Source: Isoetes taiwanensis
Lineage: Eukaryota > Streptophyta > Lycopodiopsida > Isoetales > Isoetaceae
NCBI GenBank assembly: GCA_021234155.1
Contig: JAJEKV010000004.1
Coordinates: 15,805,059-15,869,058 of the forward strand
DNA length: 64,000 nt
Reading direction: 5' to 3'
Notes under the pieces: model-generated
What the model saw: only the letters and a program-made list of their open reading frames with translations
Databases searched by the model: none
What the model was told of the DNA's origin: nothing
Translations under genes and position numbers: made by a program
Shown here: positions 45,270 to 59,608 of the stretch, piece by piece
How the letters are laid out: each line of letters begins with the position of its first letter
How positions within the stretch are numbered: the first letter of the stretch is position 1

Positions 45270-46384
45270 TCATTGTAGCCATTGATTGGGCAATTTTCGA
45301 AGTATTGGCAGACTCATAGACTCCAATTCCCTGATCAGTTCATGTTTTTTAACAGATTCCTCTTTCATGAAATCTAATTTCCTTTTTTCATTTTCACCAA
45401 AGCTGGTAGCCATGTTTGATATCCCTGCTGCAATTTCTTCATCAATATGAACCCGAGATCTCTTTTTAGTTGTTGGCTTACCACTAACCCCTGGCTGATT
45501 ACATGCAGCAGACTGAGGACTTGTGTCAGAAGGATTGAAAGCACTCGGAGTATCTTTGCCAGAATTTTTTTCATGTGCACTTGAATTGTCTTTGCTACCA
45601 TTTGCTTCATTTGCAACAAGGGACACAGGGTTATCATCTGCAACTTTACAAATTCTTCTTCCACAAATGAAGCATTTGTTCCAATTGTTTCATAGAATGC
45701 ATCAGACATGTAGGTATTTGGAAACATATCAGCATCCTCGAATGCCTCGGCCCCAAATTCCCTATCATCCCCTGCACCTGGAATGTCTCTCTCATTAGTA
45801 ACTCCATGTTTCAGATCTTCCATAGCTTCAAACCAAGGCCAGGTAGATGGTTCTGATCCAGTTCTCTCAGATGCCTCTTTTTCATCCCTGAATTTGATCT
45901 GCAATTTATCCCACTTGTTCCTTAACTGTCTCAAATCTTCAAGCCCATGAACTGTGGGTTGTAATTTCAACATAATCTCTCTCCATTGCCCTGAAGAAAG
46001 ATAAATACTACCATTATTGTGAACCTTGTATTCCTTCATCAAAGCAAGCATGGTGGAGATTGCATTGTCCGACCAATCAACCGGAGTTTTCCTTTTCTTG
46101 GCCGGGTTAATAGCAACAGAATTGCTATCGTGCACAACTAAGGCTAATTCATTGGGGAGGGGTTCAGATTGAACCTCACGCAATCCATCTTCCTGCTGAT
46201 CCCTCTTCTTTCCCCTTGCAATGCCATTGGAAACCCGTGCAGGTTCAGAATTTATCTCAATGGCCACAGATTGGGAAACTGATCCAATCATCCTTTTAGT
46301 TCTTCTAGGAGCCAATTTCTCGCTCCTCGGGGGAATGAAAGGCTTCTTAGCAGTCGGCATGGAGGATCTGGTTGCCTTTGTCAT
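45270..46384 (-). pseudogene. Harbinger Myb/SANT-like partner protein, one frameshift
   Basis: From the ATG at 46384 on the minus strand: a basic N-terminal region (AKKRK-type nuclear signal), then a Myb/SANT-like trihelix domain at residues about 105-190 (VDWSDNAISTMLALMKEYK, GQWREIMLKLQ, LRNKWDKLQIKF, WPWFEAMEDL), then an acidic linker. Near 45650 the frame must shift by one base to continue into DDNPVSLVANEANGSKD, a Ser/Asn-rich linker, and a C-terminal helix (KHELIRELESMSLPIL) ending at 45270. This is the accessory DNA-binding protein of PIF/Harbinger elements. The shift may be real, a sequence error, or an unrecognised intron. Confidence 0.75.
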
Positions 46385-48805
<2,421 letters not shown>

Positions 48806-48882
<77 letters not shown>

Positions 48883-48930
48883 CTCTCTCTATACTCTCTC
48901 TCCTCTCTCTCCTCTCTCTCTCTCTCTCTT
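48806..48930. repeat. (CT)n microsatellite with interruptions
   Basis: A pure CT run to about 48879, then CT blocks broken by TATACT and CCT. It directly follows the LINE tail. Confidence 0.97.
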
Positions 48931-49034
48931 GGAGAATTTGGCTTTTATTATCAAATCATCTTTCGCATTATGGGAGAAGATGAATCCAGCACTGCAGGGC
49001 GTGAGGTATTTGGGTGAGAACTTGTCGCTTTAAA

Positions 49035-49420
49035 AGGCATGCTATCACAGGGGATGGGGGCTAAGTCATACCACTTAAGTGTAGAAGTTGGCGAATTGGT
49101 ATAACATTAGGAGGAATACCCGAGGCGTTACTTGGGGCATGTGGGAATTCGGATGAAATAGAGCATGAGGAACATGCAATCCTATTTTGCCAGCATATCA
49201 AGCCTGTAGGGATAGGTTTGGAGTTCGGTATACTTAATTTACAACAATTTTTTAGGCATGCGGCCTACTATAGTAGAGTGGTTTTTGGTGATATATTTGG
49301 CTGAGAGAGCGGCAATCAAACATGTTAATAGAATCCGGTGGAATGTAGGAAGAAGAAGAAGGCGGCAATGAGGCACAACTTTCATTATAATAATAGCTAA
49401 TAATAATAATATTATGTCTA
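49035..49420 (+). pseudogene. LINE C-terminal fragment (second copy of the same superfamily)
   Basis: Shifted plus-strand remnants of the LINE C terminus: YHLSVEVGE, then LGACGNSDEIEHEEHAILFC, which aligns with the CCHC finger of the preceding LINE, then TIVEWFLVIYLAERAAIK. About 100 bp separate it from the microsatellite. Confidence 0.7.
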
Positions 49421-50159
49421 TTGCTCTCTTGGGCCTGCAGAGACCATGGAGCACAAGAACAACAATCTTTACAGCCATTAAAAGGAGCGGTGTACATCCA
49501 CGCCTTAATATATGGTCCTAATGTTTTTTGGTATATGGAACAGCGTTGTCCGTGACACATGTATTCCAAATTGAGCACGATATGTGTGTATATTACTGTA
49601 CAAGTAGAAAAACATGGTGTTAAGTCTTGATGCTTCAGTTGCATATCTTACAAAGCGGTCCTCCGCGAGATCTTTGACCATCTTCTGTCTAGATTTCTAC
49701 AGCTTATATGCGCCCGGTTAAATACTTAAGCTATCAATTTGTTTTTGATTGCTTGGTATACTTGCATGTAAATAACCTTGACATTCATTAGGTATCAAGT
49801 GATTGAAACAAGTTTGATCGCACGTAGCGTTCTTTTCACAGTTCTGCTTGCAGGTCTACTACTAATTTTATCTAGTGATCTCTTATTCTGTTTATCCTTT
49901 GGTAATTTTGATTCATGTACACCCATCTATTCAGCCACCCATGTCATAAGGTTTTTTTTTTTTTTTCAACACACTCTGCATTCCCCATAGCCATTTGGGA
50001 TAGGCCCGGTTTAGGTGGTGCTCACTTGACTCTATTAAAAGTAGTTTATTGCTTGCTTGATATAAGCCTTCAAGTTCTAGCGGGGCGTACCTACTTCAGC
50101 GGCATTGTGCATGGGATGCAGGGATCTAATCCCAAGTTCTTCTCTCAAAAACATTTTTG
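49421..50159. other. No recognised gene
   Basis: AT-rich, with a T-run at about 49951-49966. Holds whatever 3' ends belong to the two facing LINE fragments; none could be defined. Confidence 0.4.
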
Positions 50160-53100
50160 AACTTAGAAAGCTTCAATCTGTTTCCACATTAGAGGGTGAG
50201 ATGCGAGGGTCCCCAAATGGGAACACCATATAATTAATGCATTGTTTGGGGCCAGTTTTGAATAAGATTCTTTTTTAATCCCCAATGAGTAAAGGAATAC
50301 AGTGCATTTTACTTGACATATATACAAAGCCTTTCCACGAAGCTCTCCTGTTGAGACATTTTTTTCCAACTATAGTTGAGGTAATATCAATCCCAAGATA
50401 TTTGTAGCTCTCTCCACAATTTCCATAACCTGATTCTTGTACATAAAATTGATGCTGTCTGCGGTGCAGAATATCATGATTACTGGATTTGGCTAGATTT
50501 ACCTCATGTACTGTTTTCCTGAGAAAGCCTCAGAAGCATTTAAGATGCTCTGTAATATTTTTTGGTTTTACTTGCTAGCAAAGGCGACATCGGCGCAAGG
50601 AGAAGCTGGACCACATATGAGCCAATTTAGTTTTTAGGAGATCGTCTCTCAACCATTCCATCCAACTCGCCTATGAATATCCCGAACAAGGTGGGTGATA
50701 ATGGACAACCCTCATGCATCTCAACCGTGGCTCTCGATCGTGTCACACTCCACTTGAATCAAGACTTCTCGCATATAATTGCGAAAACGCTTCTTATTTC
50801 TTGTGGGACGCTTAATCAATCATTCTTTCACTAAGCTCTTTGCGCTGAACTCAGACAAATGCTTTGGTAAAGTCTATAAACGCCATGTACAATGCCGCAT
50901 TGGGAGTTTTGCATTTTCTATCAAGGTTCCGAGGGTTAGCACATGATCTAACGATATGATCCCTCCCGAAACCTCGCTTGACATGGTGAGCGTGATTTCC
51001 GCATGCTCGCCCAAGAGCTTAATTTGCCTTCCAAGAGGCTGCCTAGAAGTTTGGCAAACACACGCCTATCAAGATTGTCCCAGAAGTTGCTCAAGCATCG
51101 CTTTTGTCTCCTCCCTTATGAATTGGATGGACTCCTCGATTAGTTCTCCAGCCATCGGCATCCCTAGCATGAGGCTCTTATTTAATAAATCTGGCCAAAA
51201 TGGAGAGAGTTTTATCTCCTCCCCATTTAAGGAGCTCCACACAAAGTCCATCCGCATCATGGGCTTTATTATTAGCTATTTTGGATAGGCAATCCCGACC
51301 TCTATTTCGTGAAAAGTTCAGATTTTGAGCTATTATTGGCATGCAACCGGCTACCGCTTTTTCATATAGGGCCATGACCAAATTAGTTAGAGCCAACGCC
51401 CACACAAGCTTGGTCTGGTTTTCCTTTCAACGTTCCGTAAGCTTTTGATGTTTTCAATCGCCACTTAATTGTGCTCTTCTTTGCTCATAATATGCTCGTT
51501 TCTTCTTCCCGATCATTTGTTTGTACCATTTTGGTTTGCGTGATACGCCTGTGGCAGCTTTGCTCCTAGCATCTTGGCATTCTAAATCCCACTATGAATT
51601 GCGTGGTCTGCCCCTCGCATGTGTTTCTTAGAGACCCCAAAGATCTCCTCAAGCGAAGCTTAATACAAGTTTTTGAATCGATGTGCATCTTCTTCAAACC
51701 GCCCATGTGGCGCCCGGCCGAAGTCTTTTCTATATGTGCTTTGTATTCCTTGTGATGCTCATAACTCACTTTTATCCTTGGACGAAACTTTGAGATTGTT
51801 TTCTCCGGGCTGCTCAGACTTTTAACACCATGTGTAATGGTGAATGGTCCGACTGGTAATTTAGTGCCGACGAAAAAAGTCTACTATCGAGCTTTATCTC
51901 TTGCAATGAGATAATCTATTGTGCTGGCCCCCCGATGATTTTGGTAAGTGAGCTTCCTGTGACCGAGGAAATGATCTTATTCCATTAATTATTTTCAGCC
52001 CGGATATGCGTGTATAGTTCAAGCCTCTCACCCATTTCATTTGAGGTGTTATCTTCAAATTTCGCTATATGCTAGATCGCCCACTTCATCCAAGTATATG
52101 TTTGCAAGATCTTCAAACATTCTTGCTTGCCGGAGCCTCAGGCGCCCATTGAAATCCCCTCTAAGAATATCTCACCTTGAGCGTAATAGTCCAGATATCA
52201 GAGCAAAGACCGCCAAATGGATTATCCTTGTCCACCCATGCCTTTTGTATATATTAGCGCTTTTCGAGCAAAATAACATAATGCTGTAAACAATAATTTG
52301 ATTATTCCCTTTCATTTGCAACCAAATATATTGGTTGTTTGTATCTAATTTTAGGATTTGAATATCATGTCCTGATCCTACCCGCTTATATACGTTAATC
52401 CCTCCAAAACCCCTTCCTCGCTCTCCTCGCTATTTTCTCGCTCCATACTTGCCCAAGTATTCAAATCCGTGTATGTCGTGAAGACTACTTAAATTGATGC
52501 ATCCATGTTTCCGTGAAGCATAATACATCCTGAAGTTTTCCAGACATCTAGAGTAGCATTCACCTTTGCTTGCGTAAGTCCGTGTGCATTCCATAAACTT
52601 ATTCTCAAGGCCCCTGCTTCCTATTTGTGTTTCCTGCCAGAACTATTGCTCGCTTCCCTGGTCCGTAAGCTACAACCTGATTCTCTAGCTTCCTTTACCT
52701 TGGCCCATTCTTTTTTCCTGAATTCCAGCTGGCTTGGTGTCAAATCCAAGTCTAACCAGATTTTCTCTCCCTTAAGTGCACTTCTGTTTTGTAGCACACG
52801 GTCTCTTGCTTCTTTAGATTGAAATCTTACCAATATGGGGCGAGTATGGTAGCCCAGTTTTCCCAATCTTCTGGATGAGACATGAAGAGGATCATGCAAA
52901 TGCATTGTTTCCGAAAAAACCGCCTTCATCAGATTCCGCAACATCTTCTCCTTCTGTTTCATGGAGACCGGATATTTTCAGATTTTTTGCTCGAATGTCT
53001 TGATCCCTTTGCTCTGACGCTGTTTCTGCATGGTGTATCTTCATTTGCTCTTTGGTGGATTCAGCTACTAGAGTTGCCAGTTTATTTTCAAGAGATTCTA

Positions 53101-53420
53101 TCTGTGCTTTAAAGTCCGGCAGATGAATTCAGATTTGATTGTTCTTTAGACCGGGTGGTTTGGGCCACCAATTTATTTTCTAGTGATTCAACTGTGCTTT
53201 GAAGACTCAAGGGAGAGTTCAGCTTGGACACCTGCATTTTGCTCTTTTTAAACTAGTGTTTTGTGCAATGAGTTCCTCGTAACGCTCCATGCATTCCTTT
53301 AACTTCTGACCTCAGCTCTAGAATTTCTGCCTTCTTCGTGATAACCCGACATGAGGTGGGCTGAATCCCCATCGATTCAACTAAGTCTCCTCCTTTCTTC
53401 TTTGGCGGCATCCTCTATCG
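50160..53420 (-). mobile_element. Near-full-length but decayed LINE (ORF1, endonuclease, RT)
   Basis: Minus strand. ORF1 begins at 53411 (MPPKKKGGDLVESMG) and its C-terminal domain is clear at 52962-52621 (RPILVRFQSKEARDRVL, LDLTPSQLEFRKKEW). The AP-type endonuclease shows GDFN at 52148-52159 and SDH at 51844-51852, both catalytic motifs. RT remnants follow: NKAHDADGLCVELLKW, LYMAFIDFTKAF, EGCPLSPTLFGIFIGEL, YKYLGIDITS, and a C-terminal block ending near 50160 (KALYICQVKC, HPLMWKQIEAF) that aligns with the 46.9-kb LINE. The catalytic YADD was not found. Many shifts; the whole tract is poor in CAG/CTG. Confidence 0.85.
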
Positions 53421-53519
53421 ACATGAGACGAGCTGATGCTCGCTTTGTTGGCGCTTAACCCTAAGCTGCCATGGCGGCTAGAAGGATTTGGTACCGCCGC
53501 CCTCGAGCTCTTAGTTGCC

Positions 53520-53652
53520 GAGTGATATGATATTTGGTTTTGGATAAGTTTTATGGTTGTACTCTGTCTTATAGACCTGATGGTCTAACAAGACGAAATA
53601 ATACAAATCACTTCACTTCACTTCTTCTTCTCCCTTCCTCCCTCCCTCCCTC

Positions 53653-53690
<38 letters not shown>
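53520..53690 (+). repeat. Solo LINE 3' tail joined to CTTC/CCTC/(CT)n tract
   Basis: Plus-strand tail of the 46.9-kb LINE type: GTCTTATAGACCTGATGGTC then AACAAGACGAAATAATAC, without coding sequence before it. It passes directly into ACTTC, CTTC, TCCC and finally (CT)n repeats (53656-53690). It lies head-on against the 5' end of the minus-strand LINE. Confidence 0.7.
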
Positions 53691-53692
<2 letters not shown>

Positions 53693-56070
53693 GCTTGAAC
53701 GATGGCGAGAGACAAAAAATATACATTATAGCTTGGGAGAAGATCAGAGACGAGCTTCTCTCGAGCCTTAACAACGGTCGTTTTGAGCAGTTTTCTACCT
53801 CCCCTCCAATTCGATTTTGGCTGGCCATTCCATATGGGATAATTCGTTCTTCATTGAATATTCAAAATGAATGATATGGGATATTTCGAGTTCGCCCACA
53901 CAGACTTCCCGCGTCCCATTTCAAGCTGATTTCTGTAAAAAATCCGTTCCTTACACCATTGAGGCGGGAAATCATCACTGACAGCGGCATTCAAGCATGG
54001 ATCCGGTCATTTTAGGTACGATTGCAATGCTTCTTAGGGCTATTGTGCTAGGTTTAGCAATGCAGAAATTTTGCTTGGACCTTATCCAAGAAAACGAGCT
54101 CGAGGATCCTATAGCAATAGTGGATGAAGAAGATTTTCAAGAAGACAACACTAGTTTTCCATGTGCATCTTCCATCTTACTCTTGGCTGCAACATCTCGA
54201 TTAAAAAGACCACCGAGAAGATTCTGGATTTGTTCGAGACAAACCACTCAATGGGATAACATTGACAATCATGCCTGGAATTGCCTTCCCTCATTTGAAG
54301 ATGATATGTGGCATCAGTTTTACAGAATGAAGAGAAGGTCATTTGAGAAACTGGTTGGCCTTATTGTGCCATACATGATCAGACCAAGCCAGAAGGTCAG
54401 GCCCCCTGTAGATCCTAGGAAAGCAGTAACTATGGTACTCTACTTTCTTGCTCATGGTGAGATGCCATTGCATGTTGGTCAAAGGTTTTATGTCGGAAAA
54501 GCCACAGTTCAAAAATATACCAAGAAGGTGACTTTAGTTTTAGTATCCAAGACAATGCTTTACAAAAAAATCATTGCCTTACCCTCGGGTCAGAGACTCA
54601 TTGATATCATGAAGGAATTTGAAGATGCCAGAGGTTCGCCTAGTATTTTTGCTGCTGTTGATGGTTTTCACATTTTCTTGTACAGAAAGCCTTGGAGGAA
54701 AGACAAAGGGGATGATTACTCTAGCAGACACAAGAGGCATTCCTGCCTCATGCAAGGTGTAGTAACACACTCTAGAATTTTTATCAATATGTGTGTTAGT
54801 AGGACAGGATCTGTGCATGATTCCAATCAGTTCAAGAAGAGTCTATTGTATAAGAGGCTAGCATCCAAGCAGATTTTGCAGGAACCTACTGTCCAAATGA
54901 CTAGAAAAAAGATTAATAGGAGAGGTGAAATACTAGATGCAAATGTGACAGATACTATTCCATCAATGATTTTAGGGGATTCAGAAGATATTTCCAGATG
55001 GCACAGGGGCTTCTGGCAGGTTCAATACGAGGATTTGCAAGGGCAGAGTTTGTGTATAGAATGGATTTGGCATAGTAAAAGAGAAGTTCAGAATCCTCAA
55101 GGCTTTGCCTATTCATGTTGGCGGGGCAGCCAAGATCATTCATGCAGCATGTGTTTTGTGGAATTTCTGCATTATGGAGGATTTAGAATTGAAGATGTTG
55201 CCCTTAGAAGCAGAGTTGCCAAATATAAACTATTATGAAACTGAAGACATGAACAAGAAATTGAAGAAGGAAGGAGACTTGATAAGACAATGTCATCTTC
55301 CAAAATAGAGATGGCAAAAACTTAGTTTGATTCTTTCATTCATTTCAGGGAATTACTTACATCTGAACTCAATGTAAATGTTATTCTATTTGTTGATATT
55401 AATAAATATCCGATATCCCAATTCTGGTCCATTTTGTGATAAGTTTAGTAATGTCATTACAAATTTACTGTTTTACAGAATGCAGTTCAGATTTAAGATT
55501 GCAAAATTCAGCAAACTCTTAAGTACCAAGTTCTTGAAGTTATATGAACTAAACCATGAATGACTAACTAAACCATGAATGACTAACTAAACCATGAATG
55601 ACTAAAACCATGAATGTGTTATTTCTATGATTATTTCTTTTCAGTATAATAACGTTACAGTAGCAGACATTAGCATTCATTAACCATTATAGATCACAGA
55701 TCATTAGCATCACAGACTAGAGAAGTACAAAAGATAATAAACAGAATATTTTTTATTAATATGAAATCTGTTACATGAACTCAGTTCCAATAGGACAGTA
55801 CAAACTTCTTAACTAAAATCTGTCACAGAAATGCATATGATCCCTAAAATTCTAAAAATCACTCCTGAACACTGCATGTCGTCAAAGCCTTCATCATTCT
55901 CGTCTTCTTAACCTGTAAGAATCGTATTCGGCAAGGCATGAGGATGAAAACTACATTTTAGTGAAAAGGAAGACAATTTAAGTCAGGATTATATATTTTC
56001 GAGAAAATATCATGTATTAACATGTCAGGGTTTACAAAAAGACCATGTCTTTTATATCATTCTTTTATTT
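53691..56070 (+). mobile_element. PIF/Harbinger transposon, copy 2 (right part missing)
   Basis: Homologous to copy 1 from the leader (GAGAAGATCAGAGACGAGC) through the transposase and inter-gene region. The match is lost soon after the GGGTTTACAAAAAGACCAT phrase near 56030. The Myb-like gene is absent. Confidence 0.8.
53997..55318 (+). pseudogene. Harbinger transposase copy 2, frameshifted
   Basis: Opens exactly like copy 1 (MDPVILG) and is highly similar for about 325 codons, including the first catalytic Asp (AVDGFHIFL). After LGDSE a deletion of about 26 bp relative to copy 1 removes the AYPSRRFLIKV coding part and shifts the frame. The read-through frame ends at 55238 in unrelated residues. 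The original frame continues to about 55310 (LPIHVGGAAKI, NYYETEDMNKKLKKEGDL). The Glu of the triad is thus out of frame. Inactive. Confidence 0.9.
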
Positions 56071-56355
56071 GGCAGCTCGTTGGCATATTCATATTTTCTA
56101 AGCTCTTATTCTCCACACAAACATGTAATATACTTGTCAAATTCTATATTGTTTTTGTCTCAATGCTCAAAAAGATTCTATCTTATGAAATGGGAAAAAT
56201 TGCCCATTTTTACATATATTGGAAGTGACATATAAAACAAATGCAAAAGAAGCGGAGCATTGATGTGATTTCATAATTGCAAAAACCCTTAGAAAACAAT
56301 TACAAGCTTACTTGCTTTTGGACAAGACATAATCCCAATTTAACTGAATGATAGT
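55319..56355. repeat. Harbinger copy 2 remainder and flank; 19-bp tandem repeat
   Basis: At 55547-55616 AACTAAACCATGAATGACT repeats about 3.5 times. 55.74-56.06 kb matches the inter-gene region of copy 1. Beyond about 56.07 kb the sequence is the 3' flank of the first UGT gene; no other gene. Confidence 0.6.
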
Positions 56356-57936
56356 TCAATTGCTTTTGGCAAATTGATAAATGTTTGAAATAAGCCCTTC
56401 AATAGGACTAGATGTAGTTTTAATTGAACTACGAGCCACATCCTTTAGCAACCTTGCTCTATCTCTTATTCCTTCATCACATAGGATTTTTCTCACCTTA
56501 TCTGCAATATGGTTACGTGTGGGGCAATTGCCAACTGAGGCATCACTAAGACGGAGTCCAACCTTCAAGTCCTCGACAAAGATTTTGCAGTTGAGAGTTT
56601 GCTCAGCTTGTTTAGGAAGGCCAAGCATAGGGACTCCTGTACATATTGCCTCTAATACAGAGTTCCATCCACAATGAGTCAAAAAGGCTCCCACAGAAGG
56701 ATGAGACAAAACATCCATTTGTGGTGCCCAAGGGATGACTAACCCCTGTCCTTTTGTTTTAGTCCTCTCTTTGAAAGCCTCAAAGGAATCGATTGAAACT
56801 TTGGAGGATTCTGTCCGCCCATGCACCCATAAGAATAGGGAAGCTGATTCTTCTATACCTCGAGACAACTCATCAAACTCTTCTTGGTTTAAGATGATAG
56901 AGCTAGCAGTGCCAAAGGAGATATATATCACTGAGTTTGGTACTTTATTATCGTCTAGCCATTGCATGCAATCAACCTCCTCCTCAAACATGCTTACGAC
57001 TCCATGATGGTGGTTCTTGTCATCTTCACATTGAAGGCCTAAGAACTTGGCAGGAATCAGTGGCCCAACCCCAATGCATTTCTCATTTATATGATTGCGG
57101 AGTGCATTGAATGTATCATGTTCCAGCTCCTCAAATGAATTTACAACAAGCCATGCATCATCTTTGAGAATGGAACATCTGGCCATCTTTCTTACATAGC
57201 CAGGGTCAGTAATGGTCATATTGTTGTCAAAGTAGTACATACATGGTAAATCATGTGCTTTTAATGGCGTCAAACCTGGAATATAGTCAACTATATTATC
57301 CATGTTTGCATCTATAATACATAAGAAAATAAGTCAATAAGCAATTAAACATGCTATAAATGAGAACTGAGAGATAAATGGATGAAAGATTATAATATAC
57401 ATACATGTTATAGGTATATCACCATGGGACATAAGGAGCGGAATGTGAACATCCACACTTAATGCTGCTGCAGAGGCTGTCCAAAATGCAATTCTTGGAA
57501 TACCTAACCTTTGAGCTGAAGTTTGAGTCCATGCAAATAAACAATCAGATATGACACAACATGCACTACACATGCGCAATATCTCATCAAAAAGATCCTC
57601 CAAGTTGTTGATCATGTCTAAGACATGAGCCCATGCTTTTGAGTTATTAGGATTGAAGTCCTCTGGAAGATCTAAATCTAAACTCTTAAAGCTGACGTTG
57701 TGAAGGGGTTTAGGATCATGCCACATGAAATCAATGCCTCCAACTTTCAATTTAATCCGGACAAATGTGACGTGAATCCCGGCAGATGCAAGTTTCAAGC
57801 AGAAATGCATCAGTGGATTGATGTGACCTTGTGATAGAAACGCGAGGGCGACAACCTGAGGTGTTGGTGATGATGCCATGAAGCCCTGTTGCGAAAATAA
57901 AATTAGTTCCTTAATAGCATCCACTGAGGAGGCCAA
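56356..57936 (-). CDS. Family-1 UDP-glycosyltransferase, 2 exons, about 495 aa
   Basis: Exon 1 57936-57405, a 93-bp intron with GT-AG ends, exon 2 57311-56356; the phase is consistent. A second in-frame ATG at 57879 (MASSPTPQVV) is an alternative start that fits the family better. The N-terminal acceptor domain has the catalytic His in FLSQGHINP and the VISDCLFAWT strand. The C-terminal donor domain carries a complete PSPG box (WAPQMDVLSHPSVGAF, THCGWNSVLEAICTGVP, ending AEQ). Such cytosolic enzymes move glucose or a related sugar from UDP-sugar to small molecules such as flavonoids, terpenoids or hormones; the substrate cannot be read from sequence. Tandem with a paralogue 1.7 kb upstream on the same strand. 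Looks intact. Confidence 0.92.
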
Positions 57937-59608
57937 GCAGTGTGGGACAAACTCTAAAAACCTAACAAGTATATTCCCTGTAAAATTTAAGTCAAGCGGA
58001 AGGAGCCTATGAAAATCTAGATTTCATCCGGAAAAATATAAAGGGCCTATGAAAATCTACATTTCATCCGAAAAAATATAAAGAAACCCATAGATTTTGA
58101 CCGGAAAACTTCTTGCAATTTTTTTTCCTGTCGGAAATTCTCGATTTGAACATGTAGGATGCTAGTGTTCCTAGGAATGCGGCATACACTAAGGCCAAGT
58201 AGTCGATTTATGAGACATTTGATATATCACACGTTAATCAAACAATACCCTAGATGAAGGTCAGTTGCATACCAAGGAGGTTTTGGATTCCGAAATGGAA
58301 AGAGAAGCGCCTCAACTTACGAGAAAATCCACCAAAATTGGCCGCTTAAGAACGGCGCTTCTTAGGTCGAGAGAACGGCTTCTTTTGCACTGAACAGAGC
58401 TCCGGGGATTTTCCTTGTAAATCTGGTCGCTGAATCGTATTTCTCTAGCGAAGGAAGAATTATATCGAGAAAATGACTTCTTTTATGCAGAACAGAGCTC
58501 AGGGGATTTTCCTGCGGTATTTCTAAATCTGGTAGCTGAATCGTTTGTCTTTAGTGAAGGAAGATAGCTAGGAAGCTTCCTTCTCGTTTTCTTCTTTATG
58601 CCATTGCCGCATTCTCTGTTTTAGGGCTGTCTATTAGTTTATGATCTAGGGCTTGTGTATAAATACGGTTTTTTTGGAAGCTCGATTATCAAAGAGCCTT
58701 GGAATTAAAAAGCATCCCGTTTGATCAAGGCAAATGCTGCATCAACTATTCCTATGACTCTAAATTTGGGCCTGTATTTTATTGTTAAAGTCTGTGCTCA
58801 GTGCCGTGTTGGACAAGGTACGTATCCTTGGATTTGAAAGTGGAATATCCTGGTGGATAAGGAAGACTGATATCTAGTCGAGAAGCCCTCTGTAGTTGCC
58901 ATGTGAGTCGCTTTAGACAAATAACCACATGATAAAAAATCTTGTAATGGTACTCTTTGACAAGTTCATGATCAAAATCTGAAATGGTACTCCTTGACAA
59001 GTTCATACTTTTTGCCCCTATTTCCATTCCGGATTATAAGTGATGCCTGACATCAACAGAATATCTTCTGGGTCTAATAGCTGTTTGCAGAGGGATCCTT
59101 GGATTGATGCTCGCTAAAGCTTCTCATTTTGGCAGAATGCAAGCAGCTCTCATGGTAGAAGAGCTTTAAAGCTGTGTTATGCAAGCCTTCAGTTCTTGCA
59201 CCTGCAAATTACAAGTTGTTTGTATATGCTACGATTTGGTTTCCTCAACAACATAATTAAAGACTTAAATAGCAGTGTCGTTTGCAGTTGCAATCCAAGT
59301 TTGATTGTAGTGAAGAAAGTGCATTTTTCGGATGTAGTTTTAGGTTGGCAAATACAGCAATTGTCTTTTAATCTGCAATAAGTTGAAATGTAGTGAAGGG
59401 AAGGGAAACGTAAGTGCATTTTTTTTCATATCACATTGGTAGCATCCCTCGTGAGACATATGATGGCCCTTCACATGCACAACCTCTTACTAGAGGCACT
59501 GATCATCTAGGATTTTTCTAGACATAGTTCCTAGATGGATTCTTCTAGACATAGTTCCTAGATGCAAAAACCTTGTTAAAACCTTATCTAGTTGCAATGC
59601 CATCTCAT
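57937..59608. other. Intergenic region between the two UGT genes
   Basis: No gene recognised. Contains a direct repeat of a TATGAAAATCTAGATTTCATCCG phrase (about 58010-58070) and two similar blocks near 58360-58470 and 58450-58560 (AGAACGGCTTCTTTTGC / GAACAGAGCTC...GGGATTTTCC). These probably include the promoter of the 57.9-kb UGT and the 3' region of the other. Confidence 0.5.
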
